DNA from: Anaeramoeba ignava
Taxonomy: Eukaryota > Metamonada > Anaeramoebidae
Direction of reading: 5' to 3'
Assembly (NCBI GenBank): GCA_028826165.1
Contig: JAPDFW010000072.1
Span: 336,430 to 400,429, forward strand
Length of the DNA: 64,000 bases
Positions 11,991-22,602 of the stretch are shown piece by piece. A program made the translations under genes and the position numbers. The notes below the pieces were generated by a model. The model was not told where the DNA came from and did not search any database. It worked only from the letters and a program-made list of their open reading frames with translations. The stretch's first letter is position 1. Each line of letters begins with the position of its first letter.

Positions 11991-14924
11991 TCATTTAATT
12001 ACAGAATGTTTAATTTGTAAAAGTTTTAAAGAAATTGATTCAATAAATTTTCTAGTTTCTTCTTCTGTTAATTCATTTTCATTTTCATTTTCATTTTCAT
12101 CTTGTTTAATTTTTCTAATAATTTTATTTAAATTTATTTCAATATTTTCAAATATTTCTTGAACTGAATTTTGATGTAAATTTTGATTTAAATTTTGTTC
12201 TAAATTTTCTTGTAAATTTTCTTGTAAATTTTCTTGTAAATTTTCTTGTAAATTTTCTTGTAAATTTTGATTTAAATTTTCTTGTAAATTTTCTTGTATA
12301 TTTTCTTGTATATTTTCTTGTATATTTTCTTGTATATTTTCTTGTATATTTTCTTGTAAAGAAATTTCAATAACTTTCTTTTCATTTGATAAATATTGTT
12401 GATAAACTGAATCACTTTCAAAAATAAGTGATTGAGTTTCTAATATTTTTTGATCAACTCCTGATTGTTTTGTCATTTTAATAATAAAATTAATAATTTG
12501 TTCATGTTCATTTTTTGCAAAAATTTGAACTAAATTTGAAGATTGTAAATATTTATAAAAAGTTAAATATGATAAAGAAAAATAGGAAATAATCATTTGA
12601 TCTTCTTTAGGTTGATTTTGGAAAAAATATCGAAAAATTGAACGAATTGAATTAATCATTTTTGAATTTTCTAAAATATCATTTCCATTTTGTTCGTAAT
12701 TTTGATGATTATTATTGTTGTTATTATTATTTAGATTTGCAATTAATCTATTGTAATAATTAATAAAAACTTCTCCAAAATTTTGAAAAAAATCTAAAAT
12801 TGCAATTTTGGATAATTTGTCTAAATTGTGATTAAGTAATAAATCTTCAAACGAAAAGATCACTTTTTCAATCAAAAAATCAGGAATAAAATTGATTGTT
12901 GAAGAAATGATTCCAATTAAATTTGTTCTTTGATTATTAAATTTATGAAACCAAATTGGTGGATTTATAAGAAATCCAACACTCAATCCCATTGCCATTT
13001 TTAAGTCTTTTGGGTCTAAATTTGTATTGTTATCAATAATAAGCTTAATCATTTCCAAAAGTTGTTCAAGATGTTTTTCATCTCCATTTTGTGTGAAATC
13101 ATTCCAAAAATAAATCAATGAAAATATTAATTTTCTTCCATAAATTGCATTAAATTCACTTTCAAGTTCTTTTAATGGAAGTAATTGAAAGAGAAAATGA
13201 AAGATTTTAGTTAGATATTCATTGGCAAAGAATTTGGGAGAAATTTGATTTGTAAATCCTGGAAATATCACTTGACAAAGCGAGATTATCTGATTATATA
13301 ATTGAATTTTTCCCGATGAATCTAAAGAAAGGAAAACTTGTCGAGTAATTTTTTTCACTCCCGATTTCGCAAATTTTGAGATGAGATTGGGATGCGCAGA
13401 ATTGGAATTTAACAACAATCCAATTTGTTTGTTAAAAAGAAGGAAAAAAGTCTCCAAAATTGTTAAACAATATGATTTGATTTGATTTGATTGAGAATTA
13501 AAAATAAGAGAACTCCAAATATCACTCACAATCTCAACAACAAAAAAATGTTGAGATAGCAATAATGATAATAAAATCCCTGTTGATTGCTTGTTTCTTT
13601 CAAACGAAATTATCTTGATAAGTTGAGATAAAGATTCCAACATTTTTTTATAGAAATTTCCTTCTTGATCAATCATTAAAACATGCAAACATTGAGGAAG
13701 AATTTTGGAAACGAAACCGTGAAAATATTTAAAAATTTCAAATTGGAATTCAGTATCAAATTCTTCTGCATTTGAGCAAATAATCAAATAAATTGTGAAT
13801 CTTGAACTTTTGGAATAACTAATTTCCTCCTTTTCAACACAAATTTCTTCTAATATCATTTTGCGAATATCGATTGGAACTACTTCAACATTAAGAAGAA
13901 CTTTGCTAATAAGAGCATCAAAAATGTTGTTGATTTTTAATTGCAAATCTTCAATTTCGTTTTTGATTTCTTGTTGATTTGGTGAGAAAACAACTGGAAA
14001 TATTTCAGGATCAATCAATTTTGCTACAAAAGAAATCACTCGAATATACGATTCATGTTTTAAAAACTTCGCATATTGATTGCAAACTTTCAATATTTTG
14101 GAAGTATTATAAATTATGCATTTGATATACATTGTTCTCTGGAATTGTGGATCAAGAATATTATTTATTAAGTAGAGAAACACTTCTTCTGTTAAAATTG
14201 AGAATGAGGAAATTATTTGGAAAAGTAAAATATTGTTTTGAATATTTTCATCATTTTGAATATTTTCTTGTAAATTTTGAATAAGACAATCAATAGTGTA
14301 TTTCACAACATGTAAATCATGGATTCCAATAAATTTCTTATGAATAAAATCAAGAAGATATTCTGTTCTAATTTTAATTATTGGCTCTTCTTTGTTGACG
14401 GATTTTGTTAATAAATTTAGCAATAGTTTTTGTGTATCTTCAAGCAGATGTTCGAAAAAATTGGTTTGATTTTCATTTCCAGTTTGATTTTGATTTTGAT
14501 TATATTCAGTAAATTTAACAAAATAAAATCCTATAATTTCAAAAGTACTTTCCAAAAAAGCATCAAATTCCATATTTTCTAAAACAATTCTATTATCTAT
14601 TATTGCTTGACAAAAAACAACCGCATTTAAAACATTTGGATCAGGAAATATTTGCTGAATTGCGTTTTTTAATTGATTCATAAATGAATTTGAAATGAAA
14701 TTTAATTGATCAATTTTTTGGTTTTCAATAAATAAAGGAATTAATTCTGAAAGTAAATTTGCAAGTGAACATATTAATTTTGGATCTGAATTTTGATTTG
14801 GTTGTGAAATTTTAATAAATTTTTCAACCAAAGTTGGGAAATTATTTTTTAATTTTTGAATATCAATTCCATTATTTTCAATTACTGAATTTGAATGATA
14901 TTGAGAATTATTTAAAGAAGACAT
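11991..14924 (-). CDS. Unrecognised all-helical protein, 977 aa
   Basis: I do not recognise this protein. It is a single exon from ATG at 14924 to TAA. About 880 residues consist of successive amphipathic helices rich in Leu, Ile, Phe, Asn and Gln (for example LISKVLLNVEVVPIDIRKMI and FQLLPLKELESEFNAIYGRK), which looks like an alpha-solenoid of HEAT or karyopherin type; no signal peptide or convincing membrane segment is seen. An Asn run sits at about residue 733, and residues ~845-910 are a repeat of QENIQ/QENLQ units followed by an acidic NENENE run, probably a coiled or disordered tail. An importin-beta-like or scaffolding role is possible but unsupported. The gene converges with DNA2 (57 bp between stop codons) and diverges from GPN3 (160 bp between starts). 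Confidence 0.75.
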   Translation of the reverse strand: MSSLNNSQYHSNSVIENNGIDIQKLKNNFPTLVEKFIKISQPNQNSDPKLICSLANLLSELIPLFIENQKIDQLNFISNSFMNQLKNAIQQIFPDPNVLNAVVFCQAIIDNRIVLENMEFDAFLESTFEIIGFYFVKFTEYNQNQNQTGNENQTNFFEHLLEDTQKLLLNLLTKSVNKEEPIIKIRTEYLLDFIHKKFIGIHDLHVVKYTIDCLIQNLQENIQNDENIQNNILLFQIISSFSILTEEVFLYLINNILDPQFQRTMYIKCIIYNTSKILKVCNQYAKFLKHESYIRVISFVAKLIDPEIFPVVFSPNQQEIKNEIEDLQLKINNIFDALISKVLLNVEVVPIDIRKMILEEICVEKEEISYSKSSRFTIYLIICSNAEEFDTEFQFEIFKYFHGFVSKILPQCLHVLMIDQEGNFYKKMLESLSQLIKIISFERNKQSTGILLSLLLSQHFFVVEIVSDIWSSLIFNSQSNQIKSYCLTILETFFLLFNKQIGLLLNSNSAHPNLISKFAKSGVKKITRQVFLSLDSSGKIQLYNQIISLCQVIFPGFTNQISPKFFANEYLTKIFHFLFQLLPLKELESEFNAIYGRKLIFSLIYFWNDFTQNGDEKHLEQLLEMIKLIIDNNTNLDPKDLKMAMGLSVGFLINPPIWFHKFNNQRTNLIGIISSTINFIPDFLIEKVIFSFEDLLLNHNLDKLSKIAILDFFQNFGEVFINYYNRLIANLNNNNNNNNHQNYEQNGNDILENSKMINSIRSIFRYFFQNQPKEDQMIISYFSLSYLTFYKYLQSSNLVQIFAKNEHEQIINFIIKMTKQSGVDQKILETQSLIFESDSVYQQYLSNEKKVIEISLQENIQENIQENIQENIQENIQENLQENLNQNLQENLQENLQENLQENLQENLEQNLNQNLHQNSVQEIFENIEINLNKIIRKIKQDENENENENELTEEETRKFIESISLKLLQIKHSVIK

Positions 14925-15084
14925 TAAAAAAAGAAAAGAAAAATGAAAAATGAAAAATGAAAAATGAAAAAAAAATTTTTGAATTCTTAAATAGTTTTTT
15001 TTTTTTATTTTTATTTTTCTAAATCGGATATTTTTTTTTTCATTTTTTTCATTTCATTTTTCTTTTCTTTTGTTTTTTTTTTAA
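14925..15084. promoter_or_regulatory. Compact bidirectional promoter with TTTTTCATTTTT blocks on both strands
   Basis: Only 160 bp separate two divergent start codons. On the minus-strand side there is a series of TTTTTCATTTTTC units (seen as GAAAAATGAAAAATG at 14938-14975), and on the plus-strand side TTTTTTCATTTTTTTCATTTC at about 15033-15062. A CGGATA/AATCGG motif lies between (15020-15027). The mirrored arrangement suggests that each block serves its own gene; this is inference. Confidence 0.5.
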
Positions 15085-15998
15085 ATGGGAAGAAAAGCTC
15101 AATTAGTAATTGGACCTGCTGGAAGTGGAAAAGTAAATTTTTAATAAATTCAATCTTAAAAAAAAAATAATTCAATTTAATTAAATTTCTTTCTTCAAAA
15201 AAAAAAAAGTCAACTTATACACAAACAATACAAAAACATTGTGAACTTTCAAGAAGAACAGTTCACTGCATTAATCTAGATCCAGCAGCAGAATATTTTG
15301 CATATAATCCAACAATCGATATTCGGGACTTAATTTCATTAGAAGATGTAACAGAAGAGCTAAATTATGGACCAAATGGAGGATTAGTATTCTGTATGGA
15401 ATATTTTATTAATAATATTGAATGGTTCAAAAAGCAAATTGGCGAATTTGAAGACGATTATTTAATCATTGATTGTCCTGGTCAAATTGAATTATATTCG
15501 CATTTTTCTTTGATGACAAAATTGATTCAAGAAATGCAAAATTGGAATTACACTGTTTGCGGTGTTTATATAATTGATTGCCACTTTATTTTGGAACCTT
15601 ATAAATTTATCAGTGGAATGTTGGCCTGTCTTTCTTCAATGATTCAACTCGAAATTCCCTTTGTAAATGTGATTTCGAAAATGGATTTATTGGGAAAACA
15701 AGAAAGAAAAACTGTCAAAAAATTTATTTCTTCAAATCCGCAAGAAATGCTGAGATTAGTAAATAGAAATAATAACCCTTTGTTTTATAAACTCAATAAG
15801 GCGTTTATTAAATTACTCCAGGACTTTAGTTTGGTCGGTTTTACTACTCTCGATATTACTGATGAAGACTCTATTGCAAGAGTTTTACTTCAAATTGATT
15901 TGACTATTCAATATGGTGAAGATGAGGAAGTTTATGATACAACTAATTTACCTGATGAAAATATGGATGATTTTATTAATCAGCATTTAGACAATTAA
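15085..15998 (+). CDS. GPN3: GPN-loop GTPase 3, two exons, 278 aa
   Basis: Exon 1 is 15085-15132 and exon 2 is 15210-15998, with a 77-nt GT-AG phase-0 intron that splits the P-loop: GPAGSGK in exon 1 and STYTQ in exon 2. The family signature Gly-Pro-Asn loop is present as GPNGGLVFCMEYF; other motifs are NLDPAAE, DDYLIIDCPGQIELY (G3), KMDLL (G4) and the C-terminal DFTIQYGED-like region LTIQYGEDEEV. The whole length aligns with GPN3, which with GPN1 and GPN2 helps assemble RNA polymerase II and import it into the nucleus. Length is as expected (family about 270-290 aa). The start is fixed because MGRKAQLVIGPAGSGK matches the family N-terminus directly. It shares a 160-bp divergent upstream region with the helical protein on the other strand. 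Confidence 0.95.
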
Positions 15999-16106
15999 AA
16001 TTTCTCAATTTCAAAATTTAAATAAAGAATTTTAAATTTAAATTATTTCTTATTTATTGATTTGATTTTGGATTGAAAGTAAAAGAAAATTGAATTTTTT
16101 GAATTT

Positions 16107-19100
16107 TTAAATGAAATAAGTTTCAAGTTCATCAACAACCCATGAAGAATTAGAGCCAGCTAAATAACTTTGAGATTCATTTGTATTATAAGTAATTCCA
16201 TTAGGTAGATTATAACTTTGACCAAAATTTGACCAACCAGGTTGTAAATCAGATTTTAAATGAATATCACCTATATATATTTTAATAAAGATAAATAATT
16301 AATTTTAATAATAATTAATAATAATTTAATTTAAAATTAATTTTATTTTAAATTGAAATAATAATATTATTTATTATATTAATATTTTAGATTATTTATT
16401 AATTTAATTTTAATTATAATAATAAATATTTATTAAATATAAATTATTTACTCCCTATTTTAATAAAGATAAATAATTAATTTTAATAATAATTAATAAT
16501 AATTTAATTTAAAATTAATTTTATTTTAAATTTAAATAATAATATTATTTATTATATTAAAATTTTAGATTATTTATTAATTTAATTTTAATTATAATAA
16601 TAATTATTTATTAAATATAAATTATTTACCATCTATTTTAATAAAGATAAATAATTAATTTTAATAATAATTAATAATAATTTAATTTAAAATTAATTTT
16701 ATTTTAAATTGAAATAATAATATTATTTATTATATTAATATTTTGGATTATTTATTAATTTAATTTTAATTATAATAATAAATATTTATTAAATATAAAT
16801 TATTTACCATCTATTTTAATAAAGATAAATAATTAATTTTAATAATAATTAATAATAATTTAATTTAAAATTAATTTTTATTTTAAATTGAAATAATAAT
16901 ATTATTTATTATATTAATATTTTGGATTATTTATTAATTTAATTTTAATTATAATAATAATTATTTATTAAATATAAATTATTTACCATCTATTTTAATA
17001 AAGATAAATAATTAATTTTAATAATAATTAATAATAATTTAATTTAAAATTAATTTTATTTTAAATTGAAATAATAATATTATTTATTATATTAATATTT
17101 TGGATTATTTATTAATTTAATTTTTAATTATAATAATAAATATTTATTAAATATAAATTATTTACTCCCCTATTTTAATAAAGATAAATAATTAATATTA
17201 ATAATAATTAATAATAATTTAATTTAAAATTAATTTTATTTTAAATTGAAATAATAATATTATTTATTATATTAATATTTTGGATTATTTATTAATTTAA
17301 TTTTAATTATAATAATAATTATTTATTAATTATAAATTATTTACAATCTATTTTAATAAAGATAAATAATTAATATTAATAATAATTAATAATAATTTAA
17401 TTTAAAATTAATTTTATTTTAAATTTAAATAATAATATTATTTATATATTAATTAATATTTTGGATTATTTATTAATTTAATTTTAATTGTAATAATAAA
17501 TATTTATTAAATATAAATTATTTACTATCTATTTTAATAAAGATAAATAATTAATTTTTAATAATAATTAATAATAATTTAATTTAAAATTAATTTTATT
17601 TTAAATTTAAATAATAATATTATTTATTATATTAAAATTTTGGATTATTTATTAATTTAATTTTAATTATAATAATAAATATTTATTAAATATAAATTAT
17701 TTACCATCTATTTTAATAAAGATAAATAATTAATTTTAATAATAATTAATAATAATTTAATTTAAAATTAATTTTATTTTAAATTGAAATAATAATATTA
17801 TTTATTATATTAATATTTTGGATTATTTATTAATTTAATTTTAATTATAATAATAAATATTTATTAAATATAAATTATTTATATTTACATCCAAAAATTG
17901 GACCATAATTTAAATCATAATAAATTGCATATTTTTCTTTTCCTTGTTTAATTGTAAACTTATCTGGTTTTCTATCCCCTTTATCATTTCTTAATGAAAA
18001 AATAAATGCATTTGAATCTGGAATATATCCTTCTCCATAATTTGGATAAACCAACTTTGAATCTGAATCTAAATCTGAATTTGAATCTGAATCTGAAAAT
18101 GAGTCATTCCATTTTGATTTATCATTTGTAAATCCAACTTGAGTAAATCCTCCAAAAATAAAATTTTGTTTTGTTTTGATAATAATTAATGTTTTTCCTT
18201 TATCATCAACTGCTTTATGCCATTTTTTACAATTAAATCCATCTCTTTTTGCTGAAAATCCTTTTTTCATTTTAGAAAAAAAATCATTATCATTTATCCA
18301 TTCTTGTAATTTCTTAACATATTTAATATCTTTAATAATTTCTGAATTTGCAAATGCTTTTCCCAATTCCTTCATTTTCTTTTCATATTCCAAATCTTTT
18401 TGATATTGATCTCGATATTTATCAAAAATAGGTTTCATATCTTGATTTTCTTTGTTTTTATCTTCAACTTCTTTCTTCCATTTCTCTTCAATTTCTCTTC
18501 TTAAATTTAGATTTTCTTGTTCTGTAAATTCCAAAAGAGGTTGTTGAATTTGGCTCAAAAAAGATTTGGGAAGAAAAATATCAAATTGTTTTAATTTATC
18601 AAAATCTTGTTTTGAAATTGAATCTTTATCAAATAATGAAAAAAAAGAATGAAATAATCTTTTCTTTTCATTCATTTTGTGTTCATATTTCCTTAATTTT
18701 AATGATTTAACTCTTTTTTCAATCCAATTATTTAAAAATTGAAAAAAATTAAATTGAAAAATTTCTTTTTTTTCTTGTTTAAATTGAATAAATTTGATAA
18801 TTTCTTCTTTAGTTAAATTGAATAAATTCTCATTATTCTGAATTTGGGAAAAATTTTGATTTATTAATTCAAAACATTTTATTTCAATTTCATTTGAATT
18901 TAAATTTCGATTTTGGAATAAAAATTGGAAAAAATTTGAATAATTAATTGAATTTAAAATTTTTTTTTGAATAATTTCTTTCAATAAATTTAATTTAAAA
19001 TAAATTGAAATTTCCAATAATTGAATAAGATTTTCTTGATTCTCAAAAGAAATATTTCCATAATAAATATAACTCAAAATTGATTCCATTTCTTTTTTAT

Positions 19101-19383
19101 TAAATTGATTTAAAGAAATTTTATCAATATCGTTTTGTCCTCTTAAAAACTTATTAAAAAAAGAAGATCTTGAAGATAAAATTGATTTATGAACTTTAAT
19201 TTCAAAAGTATTTGATTTATTCTCAACAAAAATTGAAAAATCTTTAAATGAATTTCCATTTAAAAGGTTTGAATAATTTTTAATTAAATTTTTTGTTACT
19301 TTTTTTTCTAAATTTTTCATTTCATTTTCATTTTCATTTTGATTTGCATTTTCAATTTGGTTATTATTATTATTATTATCCAT
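16107..19383 (-). CDS. BTB-TLDc protein, two exons with giant intron, 552 aa
   Basis: Exon 1 is 17889-19383 and exon 2 is 16107-16270, joined phase 1 so that GPIFG continues as CDIHLKSDLQPGWSNFG and ends VVDELETYF-I. Residues ~38-140 form a BTB domain (DFSIFV, IKVHKSILSSRSSFF, LSYIYYG); a BACK-like helical region follows to ~300. Residues ~345-552 form a TLDc domain (FSKMKKGFSAKRDGF, GKTLIIIKT, FGGFTQVGF, AFIFSLRND). The paralogue at 22565-24064 has the same order and the same C-terminus without an intron, which confirms the splice. BTB domains often recruit cullin-3, and TLDc proteins are linked to oxidative-stress response and V-ATPase regulation; the role here is not known. An Asp/Ser repeat (SDSDSNSDLDSDS) interrupts the TLDc domain. 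Confidence 0.9.
16271..17888 (-). repeat. Nine tandem intron copies forming one 1.6-kb intron
   Basis: The intron is nine direct copies of a ~179-nt unit, 90-98% alike by eye. Read in gene sense, each unit starts GTAAATAATTTATATTT and ends CTTTATTAAAATAG, so each carries its own donor and acceptor. Neighbouring units are separated by only 3-4 nt: ATG, ATA, ATT, GGGA, ATG, ATG, ATG, GGA going from 17.7 kb down to 16.45 kb. Junctions lie near 17706, 17527, 17348, 17168, 16990, 16810, 16632 and 16455. The outermost splice sites differ slightly (GTAAATATAAAT donor, AATATATATAG acceptor). Confidence 0.92.
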
Positions 19384-20446
19384 TTTGTTTTTTGCTTTTT
19401 GTTTTTTGTGTTTTGTTTTTTGTTTTATTAAAAAAAAAGGAAAAAAATGAAAAAAAAAAATTAAAAAAAAAAATGAATAAAAAAAAGTGGATTTTGAAAA
19501 TAAATAAAAATATAAAAAATAAGAATAAATTTAAATTAATAATTAATTCAATTTTCTTTTTAATTTATTATTTTAAATTAATTTATTAATAAATTATTAT
19601 TATTTTTTATTAATTTTTATTATTAAAAAAAAAGGAAAATTATTTTAATTTAATTTTTAATTTAATTTTTTTTTTTGGAATTTAAAAATTATTAATAAAT
19701 TTAAATTTTAAAACAAATTTCCAAATTAATATTAATTCAATTTAATTCAAAAAAAAAGATAAAATTTTAATTTCAAAAAAATCAATTTTCAAAATATTTT
19801 TAAATAATAAAATATTTAAATCTAAAACAATAAATTATTATTTTAATAATAAAATTAAATATTAATTTATATTTATAAATTAATTTATAAATTAAATATT
19901 AAATTAAATCTATTCTTATTTTTTATATTTATATGTTAAATATTTAAATAATAAAATATTTAAATCTAAAACAATAAATTATTATTTTAAACATGGAATT
20001 AAATATTAAATATTATTTTTAAATTAATTTATAAATTAAATATTAAATTAAACTTATTTTCATTTTTGATATTTATATGTTAAATATTTTTAAATAATAA
20101 AATATTTAAATCTAAAACAATAAATTATTATTTTAATAATAAAATTAAATATTAAATTATATTTTTAAATTAATTTATAAATTAAATATTAAATTAAATC
20201 TATTCTTCTTATTTATATTTATATGTTAAATATTTAAATAATAAAATATTTAAATCTAAAACATTAAATTATTATTTTAATAATAAAATTAAATATTAAA
20301 TTATATTTTTAAATTAATTTATAAATTAAATATTAAATTAAATCTATTTTCATTTTTTATATTTTTTTTTAATTTGAAAAATTTTTTCATTTTTTTTTTG
20401 TTGTTTTCTTGTTTTTTTCTGTTTTGTTTTCTTTTTTAAATAATAA
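19384..20446. repeat. Divergent intergenic region with four ~144-nt repeats
   Basis: The ~350 nt next to the BTB-TLDc gene are A/T-rich with a TTTTTTCATTTTTTTCC-type block (minus sense) near 19440-19460. From about 19790 to 20360 there are four direct copies of a ~144-nt unit starting AAATATTTAAATCTAAAACA and containing TATTTATATGTTAAATATTT. Then come T-rich DNA with TTTTTTCATTTTTTTTT (20384-20400) and the expansin start codon. No gene is seen. The repeat is unrelated in sequence to the neighbouring intron array. Confidence 0.8.
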
Positions 20447-22602
20447 ATGAATAATTTAATTTTTTTGCTTTTTATATTTTTTGCAATCCAAACAAGTAAA
20501 AATAAGAATTTAAAAGAAAAAAAAAAAAGAAAAAAAAAAGAAAATAAACAAATTTTTACTTTTTAATTTAATTTATAAGATGAACAAACATGTGAAACTG
20601 GAAGAATAACAAGATACACAGTTGGATCAAGTGGAGGACATCAAGCGGGAACTTGTGGTTTTGGACCTGTTTATAATGATGTTGCACTTTTTAAAGATAA
20701 TCTTATTGTTGCTGCTTCTCAAGATTTTTATAATGGTTTTCATACAAATCTTGATTTTTCTACAACTTGTATTACTCAAAATTTAGTTTCTTGTGGTTTG
20801 AGATGTGGTGAATGTGTTGAAATTACTGGAACAAAAGGTTCTTTGTATGTTTTCTTCCTTTTATAAATTAAAATTAAAATTAAAATCAGAATTAAAATTA
20901 AAATTAAAATTAAAATTAAAATTAAAATTAAAATTAAAATTAAAATTAAAATTAAAATTAAAAATTAAAATTAAAATTAAAATTAAAATTAAAATTAAAA
21001 TTAAAATTAAAATTAAAATTAAATTTAAATTTAAAATTAAAATCAGAATTAAATTTAAAATTAAAATTAAAATTAAAATTAAAATTAAAATTAAAATCAG
21101 AATTAAAATTAAAATTAAAATTCATTTATAAATTTAAAATTAAAATTAAAATCGGATATAAAATTAAAATTAAAATCGGATAAAAAATTAAAATTTCAAA
21201 TAAAAAAAGTCCATTTATAGTCGCAGATATTTGTGATTACAATGCAGTAGGAGAAGAATGCGGACAAAGTACAACACAATTTGACATTTCAGAATTTGGA
21301 CAAACAAGTGGAGAAGAATACTGGCGATGTTTAGCAGACTCATTAGGATATGAAGAAGCAACGTACAAAATAATACCATGTCCAACGGAAGGAAACATTG
21401 GATTTTACATGCCAGAATCAGGGTCTAATTCATACAGCGTTGCATTCACACCTTATAATTACAAAGTCGGAATTTCCAAAATGGAAAAAATAGGGGCAGG
21501 AAATGGAGTCAACACACCTAATGATTGGATGGAACTTCCGAGATCTTGGACTAATAAGTTTGAATGGAGAGGAGCAGGCAGCCAACAAATACCGGGCCAA
21601 TCAGGAGCTATTGAGAACGGAGGCACAGGTTTTCGGCTCAGAATCACTTCACTTTACGACGAGGTCATAGAGTCTGACATCATAACAATTCCAAGCCAAA
21701 ACCCGCAGGATTATCGTTACAGCTTCAATGCGCAATTTACCCAAACGCAGGCATATCCTTTGGGGTGTCCGTGGTCTGGACCTTCAAGAAAAATTTATGA
21801 TGAATCGGTCGAAGTCAGGAATACTCGACTGTATTTTGAGGGAAATGTATGGCTCACTGAATGGTGGTTTGTCACCCAATGGGGTCTTCCAAATATCAAC
21901 TTCGAATATTCTACGTCGTGCTCTAGCGGGAGTCATTGTATTTATACAGGTAGTGCTGACACCTCGGCTGGATTCATAATTGGATCATCTGCCGAATTTA
22001 ATTTTAATGCTTTTACAAGCCTTACTTTTAAAGCCAGAACCGTTTCGGGCACTTATTCTTCTTTGTCGCTTGTCTGGGATGATTGCTCAACTTATTATTA
22101 CGCTGGAGAAATTACTTCTTCTTGGCAAACCTTTACAATTCCAATGGATCAAATTGCTTGTGGTTCAAAAGCAAAAAATTTGAAATTTTTAGTTAATGGT
22201 TGTTCTGGTCTAGTTTTGGACCAGATCTCTCTTGTTTATGATGGATCTTCCCCCACTGGTTCTAACTTGGCTGATTGTGTTTATCCCCCTTCTTCGCCTC
22301 AAACTGATTCTTCTTCTTCAAGTAATACGGGTAAAATTGTTGGTGGTGTTTTTGCTGCTTTGATTGCTGTTTCTTTGATTGTTTTTGTTATTGTTTCTTA
22401 TAAGAAAAATAATTCAAGTGCGAAAATGATGTTTTTTTCTTGGAAACAATCCACTTCTTCTGCTTTTCACAAATGCAAATGTTGCAAAAAAAATAAATCA
22501 AAAAAAATTCAAAAATTCAAAAATTCAAAAATTCATTTTTTTTCTTTTCCAAAAATTTTTAAAAATGGAAAATTATTCAAATTTAGAAAAACTTTCAAAT
22601 GA
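20447..22602 (+). CDS. Expansin-like, membrane-anchored protein, three exons, 568 aa
   Basis: Exons 20447-20495, 20580-20844 and 21210-22602 join in phase with GT-AG introns of 84 and 365 nt. Exon 1 encodes a signal peptide (NNLIFLLFIFFAIQT). Next comes a double-psi beta-barrel of expansin type: CETGRITRYTVGSSGGHQ, TCGFGPVYNDVA, CGECVEITGTKG, ADICDYNAVGEECG and FDISEFGQ. A beta-rich region like the expansin C-terminal carbohydrate-binding domain follows (KMEKIGAGN to ITIPSQ), then a further jelly-roll-like segment. A transmembrane helix lies at ~478-502 (IVGGVFAALIAVSLIVFVIV) with a basic cytoplasmic tail. Expansin-like proteins loosen cellulose or chitin networks, and a surface-anchored form with a TM helix resembles those of cellular slime moulds. 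The reading frame ends 38 nt inside the next gene. The tail beyond the TM is basic and poorly conserved in appearance, so its exact end is uncertain. Confidence 0.88.
20845..21209 (+). repeat. ATTAAA-repeat intron 2 of the expansin-like gene
   Basis: This 365-nt intron is nearly all AAAATT/ATTAAA hexamers with a few AAATCAG variants and two AAAATCGGATA blocks close to the acceptor. The same AAATCGGATAAAAAATT sequence precedes the acceptor of the Alba intron at about 5470, so the two introns share both repeat and 3' border sequence. Confidence 0.85.

Noticed and set aside
16271-17888. Centromeric or other non-genic satellite of ~179 nt
   Set aside because: It is bracketed by two exons that join in phase to a complete TLDc domain, and every unit has intron-like ends.
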